Source: Bacteroidota bacterium
GTDB lineage: Bacteria; Bacteroidota; Bacteroidia; Flavobacteriales; Weeksellaceae
NCBI GenBank assembly: GCA_023423715.1
Contig: JAFAFC010000024.1
Span: 1 to 43,912 of the forward strand
Direction of reading: 5' to 3'
Length of the DNA: 43,912 nt
The position numbers were made by a program, and so were the translations under genes. The notes beneath the pieces are model-generated. The model ran no database searches. It was not told the DNA's origin and worked only from the letters and a program-made list of their open reading frames with translations. Shown here piece by piece: positions 1-8,888 of the stretch. The stretch's first letter is position 1; every line of letters starts with the position of its first letter.

Positions 1-348
1 TTCCTTACTTGGTTGTATATTGTATATTTCAATGATCTCCTCTCTTCTCGCTTTAACCAAACTACTTTCTGTCTTTTCGTCCGATTTGCGTGTGCAAAAG
101 TAATAACTTATTTTGATATGACCAAATATTTTTTGAAAAAATATTTTCTAATTTGATCTTCGAAAATTTAATTGTGACTTCTGCTCTTTTTCGTGACGAC
201 AAAGGTACATTAACACAACGTTACAAAACAAATCGGATTTCTCTTTTTGAGTTGAAAATACGGTTAATGTGCAAAACTAATCACTGAAAACCAATCAATT
301 AAACAATAAACACAAACTTATCCACAATGCGAAATTTGTAGAATGGGT
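1..348 (-). promoter_or_regulatory. AT-rich promoter/leader region firing leftwards out of the window
   Basis: No gene is visible in these 348 bases. Three matches to the Bacteroidota -7 element (TAnnTTTG, seen here as CAAAnnTA) point to the left: CAAAAGTA at 95-102, CAAAGGTA at 200-207 and CAAAACTA at 272-279. They suggest one or more promoters for a minus-strand gene whose start lies beyond position 1. The last ~88 bases would be its 5' leader; one minus frame (about 1-92) is open and reads like charged protein sequence, so the coding region may begin inside, but I see no ATG. A single DnaA-box-like TTATCCACA sits at 318-326. Confidence 0.5.
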
Positions 349-717
349 TTAAAAATACTTTGCGAAGGAATTACGTAACAGCTTGTAAATAAGGTATCCT
401 AATAAGAAACCGATAGAATCGGCAATGACATCAAAAAATTCCAATGATCTTCCAAGTCCCATTTCGTCTTGAAGAATTTCAGTGATTAATGCATAAATAA
501 GCATTATATATATATAGTATAGAAATTTGATTTTAGGAAAGGTTGCTAAAAAGCAAAAGCCTAGAAAGGCGAAGATAGAAAAATGGAGCAACTTGTCTAT
601 CCCAGGAAACATGAACCAGTATTCTTTGTTCTCCACTCCTGGCTTAAGAAGCATATAAGTAAGAAATGCCCAATAAATGGGCAAGATCTTACTAAATATG
701 TTTTGGATTTTATCCAA
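349..717 (-). CDS. VanZ-like family integral membrane protein
   Basis: A 122-residue protein with four predicted membrane segments (about residues 12-27, 43-60, 65-82 and 96-113). It carries the spaced polar motifs typical of the VanZ-like family: DKLLHFSIF near residue 41, TEILQ near 79 and RSLEFFDVIADSIG near 90-103. VanZ is known for low-level teicoplanin resistance in enterococci, but the many bacterial relatives have no settled role and resistance should not be assumed. The start overlaps the end of gcvH by 8 bases, so the two are probably cotranscribed and translationally coupled. The same gcvH-vanZ pair downstream of sprA is a familiar flavobacterial arrangement (from memory). Family call firm; function unknown. 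Confidence 0.85.
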   Translation of the reverse strand: MDKIQNIFSKILPIYWAFLTYMLLKPGVENKEYWFMFPGIDKLLHFSIFAFLGFCFLATFPKIKFLYYIYIMLIYALITEILQDEMGLGRSLEFFDVIADSIGFLLGYLIYKLLRNSFAKYF

Positions 718-1087
718 TCACTTCTTGATATTGTTCTGCAGTAAGCAATTCTGAATGATCTGCATCTGCACTTAGTTCTAATTTAATAATCCACCCTTTT
801 CCATAAGGATCTGAGTTTACTAATTCTGGCTCATCTTCTAAAGCCTCATTCATTTCAAGTACTTTCCCAGAAAGTGGCAAGAATAAGTCTGAAACTGTTT
901 TCACTGCTTCAACACTTCCGAAAACATCACCTGAAGCAAGGTCTTCATCAACCGTATCAATATCGATAAAAACGATATCTCCTAACTCTCCTTGAGCAAA
1001 ATCTGTAATACCAATTGTTGCGACATTACCTTCAATCTTGATCCACTCGTGATCTTTTGTGTACTTTAATTCTGATGGTGTATTCAT
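710..1087 (-). CDS. gcvH: Glycine cleavage system H protein
   Basis: GcvH is the lipoylated carrier of the glycine cleavage complex; it shuttles the aminomethyl group between the P, T and L proteins in the cytoplasm. The protein begins MNTPSELKYTKDHEWI, the usual family start, and the lipoylated lysine is K63 in GSVEAVKTVSDL. Length 125 residues is normal. A longer reading frame runs up to 1108, but its ATG lies inside a -7 promoter element (1106-1113), so transcription should begin at about 1099 and the ATG at 1087 is chosen. The P and T protein genes are not in this window. It has its own promoter although it follows sprA by only 59 bases. Confidence 0.95.
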   Translation of the reverse strand: MNTPSELKYTKDHEWIKIEGNVATIGITDFAQGELGDIVFIDIDTVDEDLASGDVFGSVEAVKTVSDLFLPLSGKVLEMNEALEDEPELVNSDPYGKGWIIKLELSADADHSELLTAEQYQEVIG

Positions 1088-1105
1088 TATTAATAATTTA
1101 TCTTC

Positions 1106-1137
1106 CAAATTTAGCTTAATTCCCGATACGCTCCAAA
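1106..1137 (-). promoter_or_regulatory. gcvH promoter
   Basis: On the minus strand the -7 element TAAATTTG (1106-1113) is preceded by TTTG (1134-1137) with a 20-base spacer, a close match to the Bacteroidota promoter consensus. The predicted transcription start is near 1099, 12 bases before the gcvH ATG at 1087. It lies in the short sprA-gcvH gap. Confidence 0.6.
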
Positions 1138-1146
1138 AAAATATGA

Positions 1147-4100
1147 TTAGAATCCGCTAGAACCTCCAAAATTAAAGGTTGCCGAGATCCCTGCTCGTAT
1201 TGTTGATAATGGAAACGCTGTGGAAATCTTATATTTTGTCATTAACTGATCGTAGAAAATTCGAATATTCAAATTCTCAGACATATTATAATCTGCCGAA
1301 AGTTTGATTCCAATTAACGTTTGACCACCGGTTACTTGAGAGTCATTCAATAAAATGTTACGAATGGTTGTTTTACTATCGCGGATGGACAAGTCTCCTT
1401 TAATATTAAGATCACTCTTAATCGTTCTTGATTTCCCACCGATATTCATTCGCATCTTGAAGTCTTTAATAATATAGCCAAACCCAACGATGTATTCTTT
1501 AGAATTGTCTTCGGTAAGCGTATTATTCACCAATCCTAATAAGAAGGTACGGTCTTTATTCATTTGGGCACGAAGCTGCATGTTGTTACGCATCGTCATA
1601 TCTACCCCAACAAGCGGTGCAAAAGATTCTACATAACCAACTTGGCTAAATGTATATGGATTGTAGCGATTTCCGTTAAGGTCTAATGCATCGGTCACAT
1701 TCAAATTATTAAAATAGTCTACACTTGTCTGGATCCCCGCCCCAGTATACGTTGATGTATAGGTATGAAGAATATCAAACTTAGAGAACTGACTATTCAC
1801 AATCGGAATGTTTTTAAACCCAGAATACGTTAATTTCCAATTCGGCATTGGGATTCCTACTTTTTTCGGATTCGAAAGTTGCTTCGGAGATTTCCCTTCA
1901 ACCGCCGCTTGGAATGCAGGAATTAAAACATACGCATTCGAAATTTTATATCCTTTCGTATATCCATCTGCATCGGTTGTTGCTGGATCACCCAATTGTT
2001 GCGATAACGCTTGCGCATTCACAATCATTTTTTGATAAACAGCATCGGTATTTTTGAATGCGGTTTTGAACATCCAAGCCGAACGTGAATACGTTACCAT
2101 TTCATTTGCAAATGCATCACGATAGCCAACATAATTTGCATCTCGGAAATTATATCCCGATTGCGAGAAATTGCTATTGAAACGCTTCATCCACATAAAG
2201 TCAATTCGTAAATCATTAATTGGATTGAACTGAAGATTCGCATCCAAAGTCTGAGATTTGTTAATAACATACGGATCAATTAGTAAATCTGAATTCGAAA
2301 TCCAACCATTTTCAACGGCCAATCTTCGGATATCCGCTTGCGATCCCATCAAGAAACCAAACGTTGGACCTCCTATTCCTTGACCATAACCGTAGAAGTT
2401 CGGTGATGCAAGTACACCTGGCAAAATCGTTCCGCCTGTTTCATTGTAATCAATATCCAATTGTTTGAACGATGTCAACGCATACGCAACACTTTGGAAC
2501 GGATTCAATTTATTTTTGAAATGATAGGATTTAAACTTAAATCGGTTATCTGGTTTCTCACTTTGCTTTGTAAATACGTTATTCAACGAATCAATTTCTG
2601 CACGACGTTTCGTCATCGTTTCATTGATTTTTTGGAAGTATTTAAATTTCGAGAAGAATTTCGGAATATCCATCGATCCCGTCGCCCGCATCGTTCTTGT
2701 GTTTTGAGCGATGTGACCTAAGTTTCCGCTTGGGTTATTCATTAACACTGTCGATCGCGCATTCCAATTATACTGGAAACCATACGCCGCTTCCGCCGTC
2801 ATAAAATCCAAATACGGTAAAAGCGCAAATGGGAATTGATAACTTAACTGAACTCGGTGATTATACAATACTGGTCTTCCCGCTCGGAATGGATTATTGA
2901 AAATCGATTTTGAATCCATTGAGCTCGCATCCAAATGATCGTTCAATGTTCGTGTTGCTGAGTTAATATCCAACTTCAACGATTTTGTAAAGTTGAATCC
3001 TAAATTATACTGCCATCCGAAATAGAAATTACGGTTTCGAATAACATCAAATTCGCTTCCTGAATTTCCGTTAAGAATAGCTTCGATATTACGATATTGA
3101 AGTTCATTGTAATTACGATCAATCTCCGTTCTAAATGAAAAACGCGTCGGAATTGGATTGAAATTAAATTCTTTCACCCAACGTAAATATTTAAATGACT
3201 TCGCCGTGTCGCTAATCATTTTATTGAAAGGCTTCAAGTTCCACGATTTGAAATTGTAGCTGTAATCAATATTTCCACGTAAATACTGCGTCAAATTCTT
3301 GCTCGTATAAATATCTCGAGAATAATCATCGTTATAAACCGCCGTCACCGAAAGGTTTTCTACATCATAGAATTTCTGCTTTTTCTCAGGATTCATTCGC
3401 TCTTTACGCATTCCTACAACACCAATACTTCGTTGTTGCGTGTATGTTCTAGCCACTTTTTTAAGTTCCCCATGATTCGCTGCCTCACTAAACTTCACAT
3501 CATTATCAATCGGATTGTATTTCGGATCCTCAATGGTTTGCGTGTATGAATAGTTCAACGGAATTTTCATTCCCGATTTTTCAGGTAAAAATTTGTCAAC
3601 ATTTACGGTTGTGTTGATGTTGAACGCCAAGTTATCCGATTGCAAACGCTCGGAAGGTTTTTGATCAATATTTCCAAATCCTACCGTTGCTAAAGACGCA
3701 TTGGCATTCACCAAAGCAAAATCTCCAAGGTTGAAATCTAAACTCGCGTTTCCTGCATATCCGCCTTTATTATCAATTCCCGACATTCGAATTTCATTCA
3801 CCCAAAGAACTAAATCTTTAGATGTTCCTGAATAGTTTCGAACCCCGATCACAATCGTTGTAATATTTCCTAAACTCGGACGTCCTTTCACATAGATTTT
3901 CTTGTTATCATCACCGAAATCTGCATATTGATAACGGTACTGCATCCAACGAGAATCACCTGTTTTGTCTCGAGCCGTTTTTGCATCAATAAAACTTTGA
4001 AGCTCAAGATTCACCGTATTTTCTAGCGGCCAAATTTCCATTGGCGAACGCGCACTGTTTGGTGTATATTTTAAAGAAGCTTCGTATTCATAATAGTTAT

Positions 4101-7100
4101 CGGTAACATCGCTACCAAAACGGATGAAGAAACGGTTGTTCGGGTCAACTTGACTCACCGGCATTGCATTTCTCAAATCTTCCGCATGAACAAATAATTC
4201 AAGCTTTTTGTAACGACGCATATCCAAATTCGTGTTTTTCACAACACCTTTTGCATCGTTGCTGAAATTGTTTACCTTCATAAAAAGTGAAGCTTCATTC
4301 TGACGTTGAGAACCTGCGTTACCACTAAGAACTTGTCTATCGATCCCTGGAGGAAGGACATACGGCGGTGCTCCCATTCCGTTTTCTTCCAAATTAACAC
4401 TTCCAATAAAGAAATCGGTGTTATCTGCTAAATCAACACCTTCATTGGTTGCCCCTTCTGGAATCGCAGGTGACGTCACCGAAAGTTTTTTCGTGTATTT
4501 TCTCCAATCCGAACGTACCAAATCTAAAGACCCGAAACGTAACGTTGAAGTTTCATCAAATCCGTCTACGATTAATCTCATGAAACGAACGTTGTTCAAA
4601 ATACTTTCAGAAGCACCATCGATATCTTGATCGAACTGCGCCACAGGAACTCTAAACAAATACCATTTGCTCTTTCCGTTTTGTCCATTTTCGAAGCGAA
4701 CATTCACCTCTTTTTCATCAACAATGAAGTTTTGGTTTAATGCTAAACTCGTTTTATCTAAATTAATCGTGTACTGATTGTAGTTTTCGTTTTGATCTAA
4801 ATTGAAATCTCGGTTGATATCTTCTGCATCTGGTGTTTGAGACGAAACTTCTAACGTATTTGATCTATTGTTTCCATCTGGATTTCTGAAATAACGATAT
4901 CTTCCCGTAACCGAACTCGCTAAATTCCCAGTAAATTTATCCGATAAATAGAATAGGAAATCATCCGCCGCTGGGTCATTTTCACCCGTAACCGGATTGA
5001 TAAAAGTTGTCCCAAACTTGTCAAATTCTTGAGAATTATTCAACCCATCCAAACCAGTATCTTGCGCTTCACGATCTTCGCCTTCCGTAGAAAATGCGTA
5101 CAAAATCGGAAACTGATTCGGCTGAACTCCCCAATTTGTAGTTGATGTTGAATTCATCTGATTTGGCGTAGGCAAACCATTTTCATATTGTAGTTTTCCG
5201 TCTTTCAAAACATCTTCGGAAACGTTTCCTAATTGAAGTTTTAATTTTGGATTTGAACCTAAATTATTTCCATCCGCATACGGATCCATCATCCAGAATT
5301 CAACATACTCAATATTCGAATTCACGAAATTACTTACGGTAATTCCACGCATCAAACCAGCCCAACGTTCCGCTGTTGATTCTTGCGTTGGATTCAAGTT
5401 ATATGGTCCACGTTCCTCAGGATAATACGTAATATCAAAGGTATTGGTGAATGTTTGTTCACCCGCAACAAAGTCTCTGTTATTCAACAATTCCGAGGTA
5501 CGAACTCGTCTACTTGCATGATTCGAAACCGCTTGTGCGTTAATTCCTGAAGGTGTTTTACCACCAACGCCATAAAAACGAGGGTCAATCGTGTACCAAG
5601 AAAGCAAACCACGCCCGAATCCATTTCGGATATCGTTATCCATTCCAGCAGTCGCGTACAATGGATCGTTGACATTTCGTTCCGGCTTCGACGCCAAACT
5701 CCACATCGCAGGATCTTTCAACGAAATTTTACTTGATGTTTGTTCGAAATCATCAACATAGGATTGATCGTTAATTCCTTTATTTTGGCCAGGAAGTAAA
5801 TACGCCGCTTCCATTTTGAAATTCAAATTAGAAGGAGCTTCTGTATTTACCAACGGGATTTTATCCGTTAATCGCGTTAAGAACGGCAATTCATTATTAT
5901 ACATTAAATTGAATCCCGCCATGGTGTTGTTCACCGCTTCTTGTCCGAAATTCACTTTTTGGGTCAATGGACGCTCAGAGTAATTCACCAAAGTAGCTCC
6001 AACCAATAAATTTTCGTTGAATTTACGTTCCAAATTCAATCCTAAGAAACGCTTTCTTTGAGTGTTAAACATCATTTGGTTTTCCATCGCAATGTTGATG
6101 GCTTGACCCGAGTTTTTCACTTGCTCGTTAATGATATTCACCGTTCCAAGCATATAATCTACGGTATAATCAACTCCTTCCGTAAGTTGAACACCGTTTG
6201 CCGTAACTTTTACTGATCCTTGCGGAACATTAATCGCATTCAACGAAATTCCTGTTCCTTGAGAACCTTGGTAACGACCTTCAATCGTATATCGTTGCGC
6301 TAGATTCGAGTTTTTCTGAACGACATCCTTCAATTGTGTGTAGAGTTCAGAAAAAACATATTGCGGATCGGTACTTCCTAAAACGTTCACCAAGTGATTT
6401 CCAAATGGCTGCGCCTTGGTGAAAATCAATTTTCCATTTTCGGGATCAATCGTAATTCCTGGCACAAAGTCGAACAAACCGTCACCCAAAGTTCCGCCAC
6501 CTCCGGCATCACCTTGCATATCGTTGTTTCTGTTCAATCGATCCCAATTCATCACCTTCAACAAAATTTCATCTTGAACGTTCGTATTTGGAAGATAATT
6601 GACTTTTCCATTTTGTGGACTACGATAATAGACATTCAACATGAAGTTTTCGGGTGAAATTTGATTAGCATCCATTGGATAGATGTTTTTCATCATCAAA
6701 TCCCACATTGGAGACGTTGTTTTCACCACGTTATTCGGCTTCAAAAGCTTGGTAATAACAACTGGACTTTCTTCCGAAAACTCCCCTACTTTATACACTT
6801 TACTAGCATCGCCATTCACCGTATAGGAATACGAAACCGCTAAAAGTTGATTGTCATTCAATCGTTGATTCAAGGAAATGTATCCTAATTGCGACTGAAA
6901 TTTGTATTCGTTGCTTGATAATCGACGAGCTCTACGATAAAAAATAAATTGTTCCCCATCCTGATAGGTTTCGGGAACGTTGTTCGCATTTGGGAATTGC
7001 TGTCTGTTAATTGCATTATACGTTGTCGTTGGATCACGCAAAGCCGGACCCAAATTCGTAACAGAATTGTACAATCCGTTTTGGCTATTTTGAGGGTAAC

Positions 7101-8208
7101 CCGAAATCCCTTCCCCTAAATCTCGAATCCCTAAAATACTTTTCTGCTCCGAAAGGTTTCCAGAACCTTGTTCTAAAATCCAAACTTCTAAACGCGTAAT
7201 ATTAACTTTAGAATTGACTAGTGGATATTGAGCCAATGCGTTATCGTAATTATTCAAGAAGTAATGCCCTAAATAATAGTGTTGATTGTCTTCATAATCG
7301 GAAGCTGCAATTTTAAACGACTGCAAAGCGCCACCACCTTGGACAACAATATTTCGAGCCTCACCTTGTTGTTGCGAAAACACCAATGTTCCCGTTGTTT
7401 TTCCTAATTGGAATTCCGTTTTTAAACCGAAAAGAGATTCGGAACCACGAATCAAGCTTGTCGAAAGCGGCATATTTACATTACCGAATTCTACTCGCTT
7501 GATAATTTTATCTTCACCACCTTCAATTGGGCTGTTCAACCCTTTTTGCTGAAGATCTTTCCAAGTTCCTTTTGCTTGCCAAACCAAGTTCATTCGGTTT
7601 TCAAAAGCAAAACCACTTTGTGTATCGTAATTTGCTCGAAGTTGTAAGTTTTCTCCCACTTTTCCTAGCAAACTCAACTGCATTCTTTGTTGAATATTGA
7701 ATGCAAAACTGGTTCTGTTTTGAGGAAGAACCATCGGATTGTCAATTTTCTGGTATAAACCACCTAAGTCGAAAGAAGCAAAACCTTGAGGAATAATCTC
7801 AATTTTGTTGCTTCCAAAAATGGTTTCGAAGATTTTATTTTTAATTTGTAGCGCTGGAAAAAGTCCTTTCTTTTTTGCATCCGTTTGATCTTTTCTAAAA
7901 ATCAAACTTTTGTTATCGGATTTTTCGCGATAATACGATGAAAGCGCATTCGAAAGTGTGTATCTTTTATATTCTGCAGGAGTCATTGCAATAGGCGCGC
8001 CTACGACCGTATTTCCGATTTTTGGATAAAGGTAATACATCCCAGAGCCCACATCATAATACGCTTCGTACTGAGTTGGGTCTGGCAACTGATACTCTTT
8101 CCTTATATTGAGCGTATCCGATGGATTTTCTTGCGCAAAAGCACTTCCGAAAAAACAAAAAAATACGATAGTGATATATGCTTTTAAGCAGATAAATTTA
8201 TTTTTCAC
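1147..8208 (-). CDS. sprA: SprA, giant outer-membrane translocon of the type IX secretion system
   Basis: SprA (Sov in Porphyromonas) forms the very large outer-membrane beta-barrel through which type IX substrates, including gliding adhesins, leave the cell. The protein is 2353 residues, as expected for the family. It has a signal peptide (about residues 1-25, cleaved after FGSAFA-Q), repeated SprA N-domain sequence, long stretches of alternating aromatic and polar residues typical of barrel strands, and a C-terminal strand region ending NFGGSSGF. It follows ruvA by 6 bases and precedes gcvH and the VanZ-like gene, the order I know from other flavobacteria. No break or frameshift is seen. 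Whether the strain glides cannot be told from this gene; non-gliding relatives also use it for secretion. Confidence 0.97.
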   Translation of the reverse strand: MKNKFICLKAYITIVFFCFFGSAFAQENPSDTLNIRKEYQLPDPTQYEAYYDVGSGMYYLYPKIGNTVVGAPIAMTPAEYKRYTLSNALSSYYREKSDNKSLIFRKDQTDAKKKGLFPALQIKNKIFETIFGSNKIEIIPQGFASFDLGGLYQKIDNPMVLPQNRTSFAFNIQQRMQLSLLGKVGENLQLRANYDTQSGFAFENRMNLVWQAKGTWKDLQQKGLNSPIEGGEDKIIKRVEFGNVNMPLSTSLIRGSESLFGLKTEFQLGKTTGTLVFSQQQGEARNIVVQGGGALQSFKIAASDYEDNQHYYLGHYFLNNYDNALAQYPLVNSKVNITRLEVWILEQGSGNLSEQKSILGIRDLGEGISGYPQNSQNGLYNSVTNLGPALRDPTTTYNAINRQQFPNANNVPETYQDGEQFIFYRRARRLSSNEYKFQSQLGYISLNQRLNDNQLLAVSYSYTVNGDASKVYKVGEFSEESPVVITKLLKPNNVVKTTSPMWDLMMKNIYPMDANQISPENFMLNVYYRSPQNGKVNYLPNTNVQDEILLKVMNWDRLNRNNDMQGDAGGGGTLGDGLFDFVPGITIDPENGKLIFTKAQPFGNHLVNVLGSTDPQYVFSELYTQLKDVVQKNSNLAQRYTIEGRYQGSQGTGISLNAINVPQGSVKVTANGVQLTEGVDYTVDYMLGTVNIINEQVKNSGQAINIAMENQMMFNTQRKRFLGLNLERKFNENLLVGATLVNYSERPLTQKVNFGQEAVNNTMAGFNLMYNNELPFLTRLTDKIPLVNTEAPSNLNFKMEAAYLLPGQNKGINDQSYVDDFEQTSSKISLKDPAMWSLASKPERNVNDPLYATAGMDNDIRNGFGRGLLSWYTIDPRFYGVGGKTPSGINAQAVSNHASRRVRTSELLNNRDFVAGEQTFTNTFDITYYPEERGPYNLNPTQESTAERWAGLMRGITVSNFVNSNIEYVEFWMMDPYADGNNLGSNPKLKLQLGNVSEDVLKDGKLQYENGLPTPNQMNSTSTTNWGVQPNQFPILYAFSTEGEDREAQDTGLDGLNNSQEFDKFGTTFINPVTGENDPAADDFLFYLSDKFTGNLASSVTGRYRYFRNPDGNNRSNTLEVSSQTPDAEDINRDFNLDQNENYNQYTINLDKTSLALNQNFIVDEKEVNVRFENGQNGKSKWYLFRVPVAQFDQDIDGASESILNNVRFMRLIVDGFDETSTLRFGSLDLVRSDWRKYTKKLSVTSPAIPEGATNEGVDLADNTDFFIGSVNLEENGMGAPPYVLPPGIDRQVLSGNAGSQRQNEASLFMKVNNFSNDAKGVVKNTNLDMRRYKKLELFVHAEDLRNAMPVSQVDPNNRFFIRFGSDVTDNYYEYEASLKYTPNSARSPMEIWPLENTVNLELQSFIDAKTARDKTGDSRWMQYRYQYADFGDDNKKIYVKGRPSLGNITTIVIGVRNYSGTSKDLVLWVNEIRMSGIDNKGGYAGNASLDFNLGDFALVNANASLATVGFGNIDQKPSERLQSDNLAFNINTTVNVDKFLPEKSGMKIPLNYSYTQTIEDPKYNPIDNDVKFSEAANHGELKKVARTYTQQRSIGVVGMRKERMNPEKKQKFYDVENLSVTAVYNDDYSRDIYTSKNLTQYLRGNIDYSYNFKSWNLKPFNKMISDTAKSFKYLRWVKEFNFNPIPTRFSFRTEIDRNYNELQYRNIEAILNGNSGSEFDVIRNRNFYFGWQYNLGFNFTKSLKLDINSATRTLNDHLDASSMDSKSIFNNPFRAGRPVLYNHRVQLSYQFPFALLPYLDFMTAEAAYGFQYNWNARSTVLMNNPSGNLGHIAQNTRTMRATGSMDIPKFFSKFKYFQKINETMTKRRAEIDSLNNVFTKQSEKPDNRFKFKSYHFKNKLNPFQSVAYALTSFKQLDIDYNETGGTILPGVLASPNFYGYGQGIGGPTFGFLMGSQADIRRLAVENGWISNSDLLIDPYVINKSQTLDANLQFNPINDLRIDFMWMKRFNSNFSQSGYNFRDANYVGYRDAFANEMVTYSRSAWMFKTAFKNTDAVYQKMIVNAQALSQQLGDPATTDADGYTKGYKISNAYVLIPAFQAAVEGKSPKQLSNPKKVGIPMPNWKLTYSGFKNIPIVNSQFSKFDILHTYTSTYTGAGIQTSVDYFNNLNVTDALDLNGNRYNPYTFSQVGYVESFAPLVGVDMTMRNNMQLRAQMNKDRTFLLGLVNNTLTEDNSKEYIVGFGYIIKDFKMRMNIGGKSRTIKSDLNIKGDLSIRDSKTTIRNILLNDSQVTGGQTLIGIKLSADYNMSENLNIRIFYDQLMTKYKISTAFPLSTIRAGISATFNFGGSSGF

Positions 8209-8214
8209 TAAATG

Positions 8215-8799
8215 TTAAATGTTTTTTAAAATTTGTTTCACCAATTCCTCAACATTCAGGTCTGGACTTTGTTTCAAAATTTTGTCCGCGATCTTCTCAC
8301 TCGTCTTCCTAGGAATTCCTAAAACTTCTAAAGCAGTTAACGATTCTTCTTTGATTTTAGTATTTATAGAAGTAGAAATATTTTCTTGGGCAATACCGAA
8401 TTTTTGTACTTTATCACGAAGATCGATGATAATTCGCTCAGCTGTTTTTGCTCCAATTCCCTTTACTTTTTGAAGTAACAAAGCTTGACCATTCAGGATA
8501 GCACCTGCGATTTCCTCAATCGTTAACGAAGACAACATTATTAACGCCGAAACGGGACCTACTCCATTAACACTAATTAAGAGATTGAAGAGTTCTTTTT
8601 CTAAAAAAGTGTTAAAACCAAACAACAACTGAGCGTCTTCGCGAAAAATTTGCTGTGTATAAATCATCGTTTCTTTACCTACTTGTAGATGTTGCGAGGT
8701 TTGCAAACTGATCCCAACATAGTATCCAACGCCTTGAACTTGGATCACTGCATAGGTCGGAGAAAGCTCCTGAACCGTTCCTGTTAATGAGTAAATCAT
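8215..8799 (-). CDS. ruvA: Holliday junction branch migration protein RuvA
   Basis: RuvA binds four-way DNA junctions and loads the RuvB motor for branch migration during recombination repair. The 194-residue protein has the N-terminal OB domain (MIYSLTGTVQEL...), two helix-hairpin-helix motifs (VNGVGPVSALIML near 77-90 and VKGIGAKTAERII near 112-125), a variable linker, and the C-terminal three-helix RuvB-binding domain (about 148-194). It sits 6 bases before sprA, so sprA may be read through from the ruvA promoter at 8817-8824; I see no separate sprA promoter in the gap. ruvB and ruvC are not in the window. Confidence 0.97.
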   Translation of the reverse strand: MIYSLTGTVQELSPTYAVIQVQGVGYYVGISLQTSQHLQVGKETMIYTQQIFREDAQLLFGFNTFLEKELFNLLISVNGVGPVSALIMLSSLTIEEIAGAILNGQALLLQKVKGIGAKTAERIIIDLRDKVQKFGIAQENISTSINTKIKEESLTALEVLGIPRKTSEKIADKILKQSPDLNVEELVKQILKNI

Positions 8800-8816
8800 G
8801 CTTTTATATCAAGTTT

Positions 8817-8824
8817 CAAATATA
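8817..8824 (-). promoter_or_regulatory. ruvA(-sprA) promoter, -7 element
   Basis: TATATTTG on the minus strand matches the Bacteroidota -7 consensus TAnnTTTG. It lies 18 bases ahead of the ruvA ATG at 8799, just after the maeB terminator. No clear -33 TTTG at the usual distance. Confidence 0.45.
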
Positions 8825-8840
8825 ACAAATTGGCTTGTAC

Positions 8841-8867
8841 AAAAAAAGCAGCCTAGAAAGGCTGCTT
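8841..8867 (-). terminator. Intrinsic terminator of maeB
   Basis: The 8-bp stem AAGCAGCC/GGCTGCTT (8846-8853 with 8860-8867, 6-base loop) is followed on the minus strand by a run of Ts at 8841-8847. It lies 22 bases after the maeB stop codon and ahead of the ruvA promoter. Confidence 0.8.
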
Positions 8868-8888
8868 AATTTATATTCAATACAGATA

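Noticed and set aside
318..326. Perfect DnaA box TTATCCACA
   Set aside because: A single box in AT-rich DNA, with no cluster of boxes and no dnaA or dnaN nearby, is not enough for an origin.
1808..6843. Several plus-strand open frames of 60-90 codons opposite sprA
   Set aside because: They are complements of the sprA coding frame with no start signals or family resemblance.
8215..8473. Plus-strand frame opposite ruvA
   Set aside because: RuvA is complete on the minus strand; the frame is a mirror image of its coding sequence.
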